Assembly (NCBI RefSeq): GCF_022900255.1
Contig: NZ_JALIRM010000005.1
Coordinates: 1 to 64,000, forward strand
DNA: 64,000 nt
Direction of reading: 5' to 3'
Origin: Lederbergia wuyishanensis
GTDB lineage: Bacteria; Bacillota; Bacilli; Bacillales; Bacillaceae_C
In this document: positions 44,562 through 55,089 of the stretch, piece after piece
Layout: each line of letters begins with the position of its first letter
How positions within the stretch are numbered: the stretch's first letter is position 1
Translations under genes and position numbers: made by a program
Notes under the pieces: model-generated
What the model was told of the DNA's origin: nothing
What the model saw: the letters and a program-made list of their open reading frames with translations, nothing else
Database searches by the model: none

Positions 44562-44603
44562 GTCTAGCCTAGGTGTAATTGGCCTGAGGTCAGAAACCAG
44601 CAC
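44562..44603. repeat. Dispersed intergenic repeat, truncated copy
   Basis: GTCTAGCCTAGG...GGCCTGAGGTCAGAAACC matches the left third of the 47320 copy (GTCTAGCTCTAAG...GGCTCGAGGTCATAAACC). Confidence 0.5.
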
Positions 44604-44654
44604 GAAAAAAGGTATTGAAGGACTTTCTAAGGTGAAAATAAATTCCGCTTTATA

Positions 44655-46001
44655 CTAAAAGAGTTTTTCATAAAGATAAATAGTTGTTCCTTCTGCTGTA
44701 CTGATAATATCCCAAGTGAGGTTCATTTCCTGAAGCATTAGTTCAATGATGGAAAGGCCAATTCCTACTCCTTTTTCGCTTGAGTTTTTATCCATACCGG
44801 GCCCTTTGTCCTTGATGCTAATCATAAATTTTCCTTCTTTTTCCTCTGAATAAATGCCGACATATTTTCCGGATTTAGCATGTCTTATAACGTTTTGAAA
44901 AATATTATCCATTATGCGGGTGAACCAATGTGGATCGATATCCCAATGTACTGCTTTTTCTAACAAGTGGATATTTACCTCGAAGCCTTCTTTTTCAAAA
45001 ATAGGATACCAGCTTGCGACAGAGGTGCGCAAGATCCGATGGACATCTGTTCTGCTTTTGTTAATAGGGTATTTTCCCGCAGATAATAAAGTGTAGGAAA
45101 GGAGATTGTCGAGCAGCAGGCTTAACAAATCTACTTTATTTTCAATTAGCTGAAGAGATTCCTTTCCGTTTGGAGAAAGGTTTTCTTTTTGTAAAGAATG
45201 GGCATGACCGCGGATTGTCGTAAGCGGCGTCCTCAAATCATGAGAAATATTAGCTATCAACTGCTTTCTTAAGGCTTCTTCCTCTTGTTCCCGTTTCCTG
45301 CCGTTCATTAAATCATCAATCATATGATTAAAGGCTTTGCCGAGCTGGCCTATTTCATCTAATTTTCGGACCATAACCTTTTCGGGAATTCCATTGTCAC
45401 CTGTGGTAGTCATAGCATTTTGAAGCTTTACGAGACGTTTTCGAATTTTAGAGAAAAACAACCACGATATTCCTAGGAATAGAGCGAATACAGCAATTCC
45501 ATAAATCATAAAATATTTGTCATCAATAAAGTTCGCTGATAATGGTTTTGTTAGGGAGGATGGAATCTGAAATACCATAAAACCTTGCCTTGGGTCATCG
45601 CCAATATATTCAATGATCGTATACGGGCCACTGCCAACACTATTTTTCATAAATTGTATCGTTTTTGCTTCTGTCCATTGTTCCGGAATGCTCTGCTTTC
45701 CAATGGACAGCTCTGTTTTTCCCGTAGAATCGACCCAGAACACTACAGCTTCAGGATGCTCTTTTGCCAAAGTATGCAGTTTTTTTTCAATCTTTTCCTT
45801 ATTTGCTCCGTTTAGCTTAAGAGCCTCGCTGTGCCACATCTGCTCTAATTTATTCGTATCAATATAGCTCGCCCTTATTTTTATATCTTCATTTAAAAAA
45901 ATGGAAGGAATATAATAGATTGGTATGACGAAAGGCCATAGTATTAATGCTGCTGTAATAATAGATAAATATCTTGCAAGTAAAGAATGGCGAAATTTCA
46001 T
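44655..46001 (-). CDS. Sensor histidine kinase
   Basis: 448 aa. N-terminal membrane segment (about 12-34), extracytoplasmic domain (about 35-163), second segment (about 164-184), HAMP (185-235), HisKA with NISHDLRTPLTTIRGHAHS (H254) and an HATPase domain with NIFQNVIRHAK and DKGPGMD. It autophosphorylates and passes phosphate to the response regulator encoded just upstream, whose stop it overlaps by 4 nt. The signal is unknown; the two downstream membrane proteins are likely partners or targets. Confidence 0.92.
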   Translation of the reverse strand: MKFRHSLLARYLSIITAALILWPFVIPIYYIPSIFLNEDIKIRASYIDTNKLEQMWHSEALKLNGANKEKIEKKLHTLAKEHPEAVVFWVDSTGKTELSIGKQSIPEQWTEAKTIQFMKNSVGSGPYTIIEYIGDDPRQGFMVFQIPSSLTKPLSANFIDDKYFMIYGIAVFALFLGISWLFFSKIRKRLVKLQNAMTTTGDNGIPEKVMVRKLDEIGQLGKAFNHMIDDLMNGRKREQEEEALRKQLIANISHDLRTPLTTIRGHAHSLQKENLSPNGKESLQLIENKVDLLSLLLDNLLSYTLLSAGKYPINKSRTDVHRILRTSVASWYPIFEKEGFEVNIHLLEKAVHWDIDPHWFTRIMDNIFQNVIRHAKSGKYVGIYSEEKEGKFMISIKDKGPGMDKNSSEKGVGIGLSIIELMLQEMNLTWDIISTAEGTTIYLYEKLF

Positions 46002-46672
46002 TGTCTCACCCTATATCCAATTCCACGGATTGTTTCAATAATTTCCGGGTTGCTTGGATCTTTCTCAATTTTTTCTCGAAGGTGTCGGATATGTACCATT
46101 AATGTTTTATCTCCTTCAAGATACGGATTTTCCCATATAGCCTCATATATTTGTTCCTTCGTTAAAATCTGATTCGGATGACGGAGTAAATATTTAAAAA
46201 TATGAAATTGCTTTGCAGTCAAGGCGATTTCTGTATTTGTTCTTAAATCTAAAATACGATTTTCCTGCATGTATATTCGTAGGTGTGAGAGTTGAATGAA
46301 TGAAGGAGAAATCTTTTCAAATCGTCTTAGCAATACCTCAACCCTGGCAGCAAGCTCGTCGGGATGAAAAGGTTTTGTTACATAATCATCCGCAAAATGT
46401 AGTCCCTGCAGCTTGTCGTCAATGGAGGTTCTGGCTGAAAGTAAAAGTATTGGGGTGGTTGGAAATTCTTTTTTCAAACGCTGTCCAATAGAAAATCCGT
46501 CTAAACCAGGCAGCATAATATCGAGAATGACGAGGTCAATCTCTTTCATTTGTTTTATTGCGCTTTCCCCAGTAAGAAGCCATGTTACATTATATCCACG
46601 ATCTGTTAAATCTTCATGTAACCACGAGCCAATTTCCAGGTCATCTTCAATATATAATATATTTATTTTCAT
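45998..46672 (-). CDS. OmpR/PhoB-family response regulator
   Basis: 224 aa. Receiver domain with acidic pocket EDD, phospho-acceptor D51 in VILDIMLPGLDG, and Lys in DYVTKPF. C-terminal winged HTH with LTAKQFHIFKYLLRHPNQILTKEQIYEAIW and VHIRHLREKIEKDP. First gene of the two-component operon. Confidence 0.93.
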   Translation of the reverse strand: MKINILYIEDDLEIGSWLHEDLTDRGYNVTWLLTGESAIKQMKEIDLVILDIMLPGLDGFSIGQRLKKEFPTTPILLLSARTSIDDKLQGLHFADDYVTKPFHPDELAARVEVLLRRFEKISPSFIQLSHLRIYMQENRILDLRTNTEIALTAKQFHIFKYLLRHPNQILTKEQIYEAIWENPYLEGDKTLMVHIRHLREKIEKDPSNPEIIETIRGIGYRVRQ

Positions 46673-46912
46673 CGCATCCTTAGTTCCTTTTTAAATATAT
46701 TCATAGTGTATCTTCTAACAAATTTGGATTTCAAGAATTAAATGAAAAAAGGAAAGATAAAAGGCACCTATATGATATGTTACTTCTGCTAAACATTAGG
46801 TGAAATTTGAATTGTAAAACGGAGTTTTGAAAATGATTGCCATAATGCCTTGTTATTTTATATGAAAGATGGTAATATTATATTTAAGCTTAATATGTAT
46901 TAAATCTTATAA

Positions 46913-46968
46913 TTCACATGTTTTTACGGATTATATTGTTGATAATATTACCCGTAAAAGCATGTGAA
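46913..46968 (+). other. Long inverted repeat in the leader of the cold-shock gene
   Basis: TTCACATG + TTTTTACGG (46913-46929) faces CCGTAAAA + GCATGTGAA (46952-46968). This is a near-perfect 17-bp stem with a 22-nt AT-rich loop, about 50 nt before the csp start. It is followed by only a weak T-stretch. It may be a 5' UTR structure acting in cold-shock control, or a terminator for an unseen upstream transcript. The rest of 46673-47017 shows no gene. Confidence 0.65.
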
Positions 46969-47017
46969 TGTTTGTTTATATCGCTATTAAGTAACAAATT
47001 TTTGGAGGTTTTATATT

Positions 47018-47218
47018 ATGAACCAAGGTACAGTAAAATGGTTTAACGCTGAAAAAGGTTTCGGCTTTATCGAAGTTGAAGGTGGAGAAGACGTATTCGT
47101 ACATTTCTCAGCAATCACTGGCGACGGCTTCAAAACTCTTGAAGAAGGTCAAAAAGTAAGCTTTGAAATTACTCAAGGTAACCGTGGAGCTCAAGCAGCT
47201 AACGTTGTAAAATTATAA
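47018..47218 (+). CDS. cspD: Cold-shock protein (CspB/CspD type)
   Basis: 66 aa cold-shock domain. RNP1 is KGFGFIEV and RNP2 is VFVHFSAI. It binds single-stranded RNA and DNA and acts as an RNA chaperone. Strong TTGGAGG site. The leader carries a long hairpin. The cspB/cspC/cspD choice cannot be made safely by eye. Confidence 0.93.
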   Translation: MNQGTVKWFNAEKGFGFIEVEGGEDVFVHFSAITGDGFKTLEEGQKVSFEITQGNRGAQAANVVKL

Positions 47219-47228
47219 TTTCTAAAAG

Positions 47229-47263
47229 AAGCATTGGGGATAACTCTCCAATGCTTTTTTAAT
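47229..47263 (+). terminator. Terminator of the cold-shock gene
   Basis: Stem aagcattgg-gga / tcc-aatgctt with a T-run, 11 nt after the stop. Confidence 0.9.
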
Positions 47264-47319
47264 TGCTTAGGAAATTTTAAATTTGAAAAGTTGCGGATAA
47301 CTTTTTTAAGGTAGTTTCC

Positions 47320-47446
47320 GTCTAGCTCTAAGCGCCATCGGCTCGAGGTCATAAACCCGCGAAGCTTAAAAGTCAAAAAGCGGACTTTTTGCTTCTCAGA
47401 ACATGTGCTTGTCCCCCTAAGGCTGCGCACCTTGCGCTTTTGTTCT
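47320..47446. repeat. Dispersed intergenic repeat, copy D (variant form)
   Basis: Starts GTCTAGCTCTAAGCGCC, then CGGCTCGAGGTCATAAACC, an internal hairpin aagtcaaaaagcggactttttgctt, and ends CACCTTGCGCTTTTGTTCT. Same ends as copies A-C but a different middle, so there are two subtypes of this repeat. Confidence 0.75.
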
Positions 47447-47453
47447 TAAGTAT

Positions 47454-47490
47454 AAAAAGACCGAGCGGTGTTGCTTTTGCTCGGCTTTTA
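47454..47490 (-). terminator. Terminator of the AcfC-like gene
   Basis: Stem gccgagc/gctcggt read on the minus strand with a TTTTTATA tail. Confidence 0.75.
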
Positions 47491-47518
47491 CCGGAATTTT
47501 TTAACTTTCCTAATGTTT

Positions 47519-48322
47519 CTACTTCCATCCCCATTTTTGAAAAACCAGATGGGATTCATCTGTTTTTAGATGATCAATGAATTGTTGGGCTTCTTTTTTA
47601 TTATCAGTATTAGTTGTAAGAGCAATGGGGGTTCCTCTATAGAGCTTTTCTGCTTCTGGCAGTTCGACTAATTCGGTAACGTCTTTTAGTCTATAATGCC
47701 AAGATTCATATGTAATCCACGCATCAAATTTGGAATTAGATTTCCATAACTCAATCGCTTCTGCACTGGATTTTACTGACATATTGATATTCTGACTGAT
47801 TCCGCTAATTAGTCCCTTTCTTCCCGCTAAATCTTCCCATAATCCAAGCTGGCCAGCGCCGTTGACGTCAATAATTTTTACTCCGCTTTTTGTTAGATCT
47901 TCAAGTGAATGAATATTCTTGGGATTCCCTTTTCGTACTAAAATTCCAGCTGCACGAGGGTATAATTCTGTAAGTGATTTTTCATTTATCATCCCTGGAT
48001 GGCTGAATATAAAGTTGCGGAGCATATACTCAGATCCTCCATAAACGATGTCTGCATCTTGTTTCGCACTATCAATCCAATTCGATTCGGGACCAGCAGT
48101 AACTACCACTTTAATTCCAGTTTCTGCTGTAAATTTTTCTGCTGCTTCCTTCATTGGTCCTAGAGGTCCTCCTGGGCCATACACTCTAATGACTCCGTCG
48201 TTCTTCGTAGATTTATGTTGCTGTTGAGACTTTGTTGAATGATCCATGTTCGCGTACACTGAGACCCCTGCAGTCGTGAACAAAAGCAAAAATAATGCAC
48301 CTATTAAAAAAGACTTTTTCAT
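47519..48322 (-). CDS. AcfC-like extracytoplasmic solute-binding protein
   Basis: About 267 aa. An N-terminal signal peptide (charged start, hydrophobic core about residues 3-20) is followed by a His/Gln/Lys-rich linker and a substrate-binding fold. VYGPGGPLGPMKEAAEKF and YGGSEYMLRNF resemble AcfC, the accessory colonisation factor of Vibrio, which is related to molybdate/sulfate binding proteins. It probably binds an oxyanion or small acid. No membrane or ATPase partner is adjacent. Three ATGs are in tandem; the third (48322) is best spaced from GGAGGA. Confidence 0.8.
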   Translation of the reverse strand: MKKSFLIGALFLLLFTTAGVSVYANMDHSTKSQQQHKSTKNDGVIRVYGPGGPLGPMKEAAEKFTAETGIKVVVTAGPESNWIDSAKQDADIVYGGSEYMLRNFIFSHPGMINEKSLTELYPRAAGILVRKGNPKNIHSLEDLTKSGVKIIDVNGAGQLGLWEDLAGRKGLISGISQNINMSVKSSAEAIELWKSNSKFDAWITYESWHYRLKDVTELVELPEAEKLYRGTPIALTTNTDNKKEAQQFIDHLKTDESHLVFQKWGWK

Positions 48323-48600
48323 CATCATTCCTCCATTTTTTATATTTTCATTGAAGGAAACGAATTGAGGGATAAAACGGTTCGAATAAAATGGAAAAAT
48401 AGTTAAAAAGTATTGTTTTTTATAAAATTAAAACAGCGGAAAAAACCAAGCTTTTTATTTTATCGATGGCCAACTTATACAGTTCAGTATTCAAGCCTCG
48501 TTCTAACTTTGTTTTGTTTTATTTTTTGAAAGATTTTCTAGGGTAAATCTTATATACTATTATTTAATTAGTCTCATTTTTTCAAAAAAGGAGGTATTCA

Positions 48601-49968
48601 ATGAATCTATATGAAAGTTTATGTGCTCTGATTGGAAAAGATAAAACGACGATAAACGAAACGATTCTCAGGCACCATTCAGGTGACGAATCTCATCATG
48701 TGAAGGTTCAACCTGATGTAGTTGTTTTTCCGGAATCAACGGAAGATATTCAAAAAATAGTCAGCTTCGCCAATGAATATAAGATTCCTTTAGTTCCATA
48801 TGGAGCAGGATCTGGATTGGAAGGACAAGCAATTCCAATTAAAAAAGGAATTTCTATAAGTTTTGAACGGATGGCCGATATCATAGAAATAAAACCAGAG
48901 GATCTAACCGTCACGGTTCAACCGGGTATTACTCGCCTAAAACTTAATGATGAATTAAAAAAGTACGGCTTGTTTTTTCCTGTAGATCCAGGTGCGGACG
49001 CATCTATTGGCGGAATGGCAGCAACGAATGCCAGTGGTACACTAGCCGTTAGGTATGGTGTAATGCGTGATCAAATTTTAAATATGGAGGTAGTCCTTGC
49101 GGATGGACGTGTTATCGAGACAGGCAGCTTGGCAAGGAAATCATCATCTGGATACCATTTAAATGGTCTTTTCATCGGATCAGAAGGGACCCTAGGCATT
49201 TTTACGAAAATCACATTAAAGCTTCACGGCATACCTGAAAATATTACTGCTGCACGTTGTACTTTTCCGTCAATCCGCAGTTGCGTCGATGCAGCGGCAG
49301 CAATACTGACAGCAGGAATTCCAATAGCAAGAGTCGAATTAGTGGATGCAAGAAGCATTAAGCAAGTCAACCATTTTAGTGAAACAGATTTTCCAGAAGA
49401 ACATTCACTATTTCTTGAATTTCACGGTAATAAATCAGGAAACGAAGAGGACATTGATTTCGTAAAAACAATCGTAGAAGACATGGGCTGTAGTAGCTTT
49501 ATGTTTGAAACAGATTCATTGAAACGCGCCCATCTATGGAAAGCACGTCATGATCTTCATTACGCTTTTAGTCATAGCTATCCCCATCTGTCTATTTTAA
49601 GCACAGATGTATGTGTGCCAATCTCTAAATTACCAGAAATTGTTGAATATACACGTAATCAACTAAATACATATGGATTGGATGGAGGAGTTCTTGGACA
49701 TGTGGGGGATGGAAACTTTCACACTGCCTTATTGTATAATCCCAACGATTTAGACGAAATTGCTAAGGCAAATCAGTTTAATAGAGAATTAGTTTCATAT
49801 GCACTATCTGTAGGGGGAACTTGCACGGGTGAACACGGAGTAGGGGTTGGAAAAGTTCAATTTCAAAAGAGTGAGCACGGCTCTGCGCTTGATGTGATGA
49901 TGTCTATTAAGAAAATACTCGATCCGAACGATATTCTAAATCCTGGAAAAATTTTTCCGAAAGATTGA
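48601..49968 (+). CDS. FAD-binding oxidase, GlcD/D-lactate dehydrogenase type
   Basis: 455 aa. N-terminal PCMH-type FAD domain with PYGAGSGLEGQAIP, GGMAATNASGT and GSEGTLGIFTKITLK; C-terminal oxidase domain ending GEHGVGVGK with HVGDGNFH. Oxidises D-lactate, glycolate or another 2-hydroxy acid. No GlcE or GlcF partner is present, so it may act as a single subunit. GGAGG site. The deacetylase gene is 33 nt downstream. Confidence 0.87.
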   Translation: MNLYESLCALIGKDKTTINETILRHHSGDESHHVKVQPDVVVFPESTEDIQKIVSFANEYKIPLVPYGAGSGLEGQAIPIKKGISISFERMADIIEIKPEDLTVTVQPGITRLKLNDELKKYGLFFPVDPGADASIGGMAATNASGTLAVRYGVMRDQILNMEVVLADGRVIETGSLARKSSSGYHLNGLFIGSEGTLGIFTKITLKLHGIPENITAARCTFPSIRSCVDAAAAILTAGIPIARVELVDARSIKQVNHFSETDFPEEHSLFLEFHGNKSGNEEDIDFVKTIVEDMGCSSFMFETDSLKRAHLWKARHDLHYAFSHSYPHLSILSTDVCVPISKLPEIVEYTRNQLNTYGLDGGVLGHVGDGNFHTALLYNPNDLDEIAKANQFNRELVSYALSVGGTCTGEHGVGVGKVQFQKSEHGSALDVMMSIKKILDPNDILNPGKIFPKD

Positions 49969-50001
49969 AAACGAATTCAATAGAAAGCGGGATGTTAATG
50001 A

Positions 50002-50850
50002 ATGAACAAAAATGAACGTTTTTTAATTTTGCATGCTGATGACTTCGGAATGTGTCATGCTACAAATCAAGCGATCATCAAGCTAATAGAAGAAGGCTCC
50101 ATTTCTTCCACAACTTTAATGGTTAATTGTCCATGGTCGACAGAAGCAGCTAATGCGGCAAAAAATAACCCGACCTTTGATGTAGGAGTGCATCTTACGT
50201 TGACTAGTGAATGGGACCATTATAAATGGGGTCCAGTCAATTTAAATGGAAATGTAGATACATTGGTAAATGAATTGGGCTATTTTCCTCCTAATCTAGA
50301 AAAGGTTGCTCAAGCTGATCGTGATCAAGTGAAGGAAGAAATTGTTGCTCAAATCGAAAAGGCAATCCATATGGGAGTTGATCCCACTCATCTTGATAGC
50401 CATATGGGAGCTTATTTATATTTTATGGATATTCATATTGATGTTGCAGCGCAATATAATTTACCGCTTCGTTTTACAAAAAATCCACCTCCTGGCTTTC
50501 AAGTTGAGACATTGGCCGAGTTAACGAAATTAGCAGATAATAAAGGCGTTTTATATCCTGATCATGTTATTGGTCTTCCTTTTTGGCTCAATGAAGGGGA
50601 TGGATATGAAGAATCGAGACAAAATGCTATTGATATTTTGAAAAATTTGCAGCCGGGTATTACGGAATTGCTCTTTCATCCTTCTTTTGAATCTGAAGAA
50701 TTAAAAGGAATTACGGAAACATGGCAAGCTAGACAATATGAGTTTGATATTTTCCGAGATCCGGAAGTTAAGAGAGTGCTTGAAGAAGAAAAAATAAAGG
50801 TTATTGGTTGGAAGGAACTTCGAGATAAACAGAGAGGGGAAAACCGATGA
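50002..50850 (+). CDS. Carbohydrate deacetylase, YdjC/ChbG family
   Basis: 282 aa. Metal and catalytic motifs are LHADDFGMCHATNQAI (Asp pair), VGVHLTLTSEW and PTHLDSHMGAYL, plus ELLFHPSF near the C-terminus. ChbG removes acetyl from chitobiose-type disaccharides. Its ATG is 33 nt after the oxidase gene; its stop overlaps the serine-hydrolase start (ATGA). The three genes form one operon of unclear overall role. Confidence 0.87.
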   Translation: MNKNERFLILHADDFGMCHATNQAIIKLIEEGSISSTTLMVNCPWSTEAANAAKNNPTFDVGVHLTLTSEWDHYKWGPVNLNGNVDTLVNELGYFPPNLEKVAQADRDQVKEEIVAQIEKAIHMGVDPTHLDSHMGAYLYFMDIHIDVAAQYNLPLRFTKNPPPGFQVETLAELTKLADNKGVLYPDHVIGLPFWLNEGDGYEESRQNAIDILKNLQPGITELLFHPSFESEELKGITETWQARQYEFDIFRDPEVKRVLEEEKIKVIGWKELRDKQRGENR

Positions 50851-52271
50851 TCCAAACAAAGTTGGCTAGAAGTAAACCGGAAGAACAAGGTGTTTCGTCT
50901 AAAGCGATTCTTGATTTCGTCAATGGTTTAGAAACAGAAGAACTTGGGGTTCATAGTTTTATTGTCCTAAGACATGGAAAAGTGATTGCAGAAGGAACTT
51001 GGTCACCTTACAACGAAGAACATCCTCATATTCTTAATTCCTTAAGTAAAAGCTTTACCTCTACCGCTATTGGACTAGCTATTGAGGAAGGTAAGCTTTC
51101 GTTGGATGATGCTGTCATTTCATTTTTTCCTGAGTATATGACAGACGAAATTGAAAAGAATATGGCTAATTTAAAGGTCCGACATTTACTTTCAATGTCA
51201 ACAGGGCATGATGAAGATACAACTCCGTATTTAAGAAGAAGCAATGAGTGGGTGAAGGAGTTCTTTAACATTCCAATCGTTCACGAGCCTGGTACTCACT
51301 TTTTGTATAATACAGGGGCGACATACATGCTTTCTGCTATCTTAACAAAAGCGACTGGTACGATGCTATTGGACTACTTGGAACCGCGTTTATTCGAACC
51401 ACTCGGAATGACTGATATAACGACAACGACCTGTCCAAATGGAATTCACTTTGGTGGTTCAGGAATGAGGGTAAAAATAGAGGATATTGCAAAATTTGGT
51501 CTGCTATACTTGCAAGAAGGCGTATGGGAAGGGGAGCAAATACTCCCTGAACATTGGGTGGAACAGGCAACGAGTAAACAAGTTTGCAATGGAAATGATG
51601 ATAACGATTGGGCACAAGGATACGGATACCAATTTTGGCGTTGTCGCCACGGAGCATATAGAGGGGATGGAGCATTTGGTCAATTTTGTGTCGTTATGCC
51701 CGAACAGGATGCGGTAGTCGCTGTAACAGCAGGTGTAATGGATATGGGAGATATCCTTAATTTAGTATGGACACATTTGCTTCCGGGTATGTCGAGCATG
51801 GTTGAAGGTCAACAATCTGATCTTGATAGTAAATTAGCTTCGTTAACATACGACCCACCAAGGTTTATAACGACATCGCCAAATAGCCATAGATGGTCTG
51901 GGAAACGTTTTGAAGCTCAAGAAAATGATGCGGGAATAACTGCGTTTTCCTTTAACTTTGATGAAGACAAAGGGGAGTTTGTTTTTTGGGATCCAGAAGG
52001 AGATCATAAGTTTAAAATTGGTTACGGTGAGTGGATTGAAAGTGAGTATATTATCGCGGGTCAAGAAGTGAAGTCTGCCATCAGTGGAACATGGCGTGAT
52101 CGCAATACATTTGAAATGACTCTGCGCTTACTCGGGACACCATTTTGCGATAAATGGACATGTGATTTTATCCATGGTGCTGTAAGAATTAATGTTTCTA
52201 GAAATATTTGGACTGTGCCAGGTCTTTCCGATATGGCATTAGTTCCGACCTTGATTGGTTATATTCATTAA
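50847..52271 (+). CDS. Serine hydrolase, beta-lactamase class C-like
   Basis: 474 aa. The SxxK motif is SLSK (S65-K68) in HILNSLSKSFTS, and FLYNTGATYML provides the Tyr-X-Asn motif near residue 150. GDGAFGQF near residue 275 corresponds to the third motif region. A C-terminal beta-rich part follows from about 340. No signal peptide is seen, so it is a cytosolic esterase or amidase rather than an antibiotic-resistance enzyme. Coupled to the deacetylase gene by 4-nt overlap. Confidence 0.83.
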   Translation: MIQTKLARSKPEEQGVSSKAILDFVNGLETEELGVHSFIVLRHGKVIAEGTWSPYNEEHPHILNSLSKSFTSTAIGLAIEEGKLSLDDAVISFFPEYMTDEIEKNMANLKVRHLLSMSTGHDEDTTPYLRRSNEWVKEFFNIPIVHEPGTHFLYNTGATYMLSAILTKATGTMLLDYLEPRLFEPLGMTDITTTTCPNGIHFGGSGMRVKIEDIAKFGLLYLQEGVWEGEQILPEHWVEQATSKQVCNGNDDNDWAQGYGYQFWRCRHGAYRGDGAFGQFCVVMPEQDAVVAVTAGVMDMGDILNLVWTHLLPGMSSMVEGQQSDLDSKLASLTYDPPRFITTSPNSHRWSGKRFEAQENDAGITAFSFNFDEDKGEFVFWDPEGDHKFKIGYGEWIESEYIIAGQEVKSAISGTWRDRNTFEMTLRLLGTPFCDKWTCDFIHGAVRINVSRNIWTVPGLSDMALVPTLIGYIH

Positions 52272-52277
52272 ATAGGA

Positions 52278-52312
52278 AAAGCGGTTCTATAAAAAATAGA
52301 ACCGCTTTAAAT
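52278..52312 (+). terminator. Rho-independent terminator
   Basis: A perfect stem (aaagcggttctat/atagaaccgcttt) with a small A-rich loop. It lies between convergent genes and could act in both directions. Confidence 0.85.
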
Positions 52313-52354
52313 CTTCATTAGCTTCAAGTTTTATTCGAGGAACCTTTATTTAAG

Positions 52355-53755
<1,401 letters not shown>

Positions 53756-53792
53756 TCAATACTCCAGGCGCATTATCTTACAACGTCGTTCT

Positions 53793-53811
53793 GACCCGCA
53801 TTATGCGGGTC
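53793..53811. other. GC-rich hairpin in the gdhA leader
   Basis: GACCCGCA-TTA-TGCGGGTC, a perfect 8-bp dyad, lies 56 nt upstream of gdhA. No T-tract follows, so it is probably a regulator site or leader structure rather than a terminator. Confidence 0.6.
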
Positions 53812-53955
53812 TCCGACAAGTAATTATTCTGAAGATCAAAAAAATTATTTTTCATTCAGCTTGTTATTCCTCCAAAGTTCAACCGCTTTTAAAGGAACCA
53901 TAAATACCAACGTAACGAAACTTCTTGTTAAAAAATATTTTATCTTTTACAATTA

Positions 53956-53979
53956 ATCTAAACAATATGGATATTAGAT
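53956..53979. promoter_or_regulatory. LysR-type dyad between gdhA and the GltC-like gene
   Basis: ATCTAA and TTAGAT are perfect inverted arms 12 nt apart (24 bp in total). They fit a LysR-type recognition site 45 nt upstream of the regulator gene. Confidence 0.65.
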
Positions 53980-54023
53980 AATATTAATGCCTTTATGAGA
54001 TGAATGAGAAGAAGGTGGTTATT

Positions 54024-54926
54024 TTGGAATTAAGACAAATACAATATTTCATTGAAGTTGCGAAACGAGAACATATGACAGATGCAGCTGAAGCCTTACA
54101 TGTCGCACAATCGGCAGTCAGTAGACAAATTGTTAATTTGGAAGCCGAGCTTGGCGTTGATCTTTTCATAAGAGAAGGTAGAAATATTCGATTGACACCA
54201 ATTGGACACATGTTCTTAGAAAAAATGCATCAAGCGATGGACGTAATTGAACAGGCTAAAAGAGAGATTGAAGAATGTCTCGACCCGGAAAAAGGTACAG
54301 TCCGTATTGGATTTCCTAGTAGCCTAGCAGCTCATTTACTCCCTACGGTTGTATCAGGATTTCGTAAACAATACCCCTATGTAAAATTTCAACTCCACCA
54401 AGATTCCTATCATAGTTTAATTGATTCCGTTATTAAAGGTGAGATCGATATGGCTCTTTTAGGACCTCTACCAACGGAAGAACGCCGAGTAAAAAGTGAT
54501 ATATTATTTATGGAAAATCTAGTTGCATTATTGTCTTCTAATCACCCCTTAGCAAAAAAAACATCTATCACTTTGGATGACTTACGCAGTGATTCTTTTA
54601 TTTTGTCCCCGAGAGGTTATATTCTCAGGGATATTGTAATTAAAGCGTGCAAACAGCGGGGATTCGAACCTGCTGTATCCTTTGAAGGAAAAGACATTGA
54701 CGCCATAAAAGGGCTAGTGTCAGCGGGACTGGGTGTTACGTTACTTCCAGATATAACCTTAGTTGACAGTTTGCCCCGATCAACTGTAAAAATTCAAATT
54801 GTAGAGCCACGTGTTACTCGGGCCGTTGGAGTGATTATTCCTAGAGACCGTGAGCTCATGCCAACAGAAATACTTTTTTATAATTTTTTGAAAAATTTCT
54901 TCCATACCTTATCAGGTTACCAATAA
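54024..54926 (+). CDS. gltC: LysR-family regulator, GltC-like
   Basis: About 300 aa. With the TTG start at 54024 (AAGGTGG upstream) it begins MELRQIQYFIEVAKREH, the usual LysR/GltC N-terminus; the ATG at 54000 has no clear site. HTH: MTDAAEALHVAQSAVSRQIVNLEAELG. The effector domain contains VRIGFPSSLAAHLLP. GltC in B. subtilis activates gltAB; here the divergent neighbour is gdhA, the alternative route to glutamate, which is the likely target. Confidence 0.83.
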   Translation: MELRQIQYFIEVAKREHMTDAAEALHVAQSAVSRQIVNLEAELGVDLFIREGRNIRLTPIGHMFLEKMHQAMDVIEQAKREIEECLDPEKGTVRIGFPSSLAAHLLPTVVSGFRKQYPYVKFQLHQDSYHSLIDSVIKGEIDMALLGPLPTEERRVKSDILFMENLVALLSSNHPLAKKTSITLDDLRSDSFILSPRGYILRDIVIKACKQRGFEPAVSFEGKDIDAIKGLVSAGLGVTLLPDITLVDSLPRSTVKIQIVEPRVTRAVGVIIPRDRELMPTEILFYNFLKNFFHTLSGYQ

Positions 54927-55089
54927 GGATGAAGCTTTTTACTAACTAGGTTGATACTTAGCTGTGGTAAAGACTACTCTACCCAAAACAGATTAAAGTC
55001 AAACTTCTTTTTAATAGATGCCACAATGAACATATATTTTTTGCTATACTGTTAGTGCAACATCACTTCATAGAGAGAAGGAATGCCGA

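Noticed and set aside
50847-52271. Antibiotic-resistance beta-lactamase
   Set aside because: The SxxK motif is present but there is no signal peptide, and a long C-terminal part and the operon context suit a cytosolic esterase or amidase.
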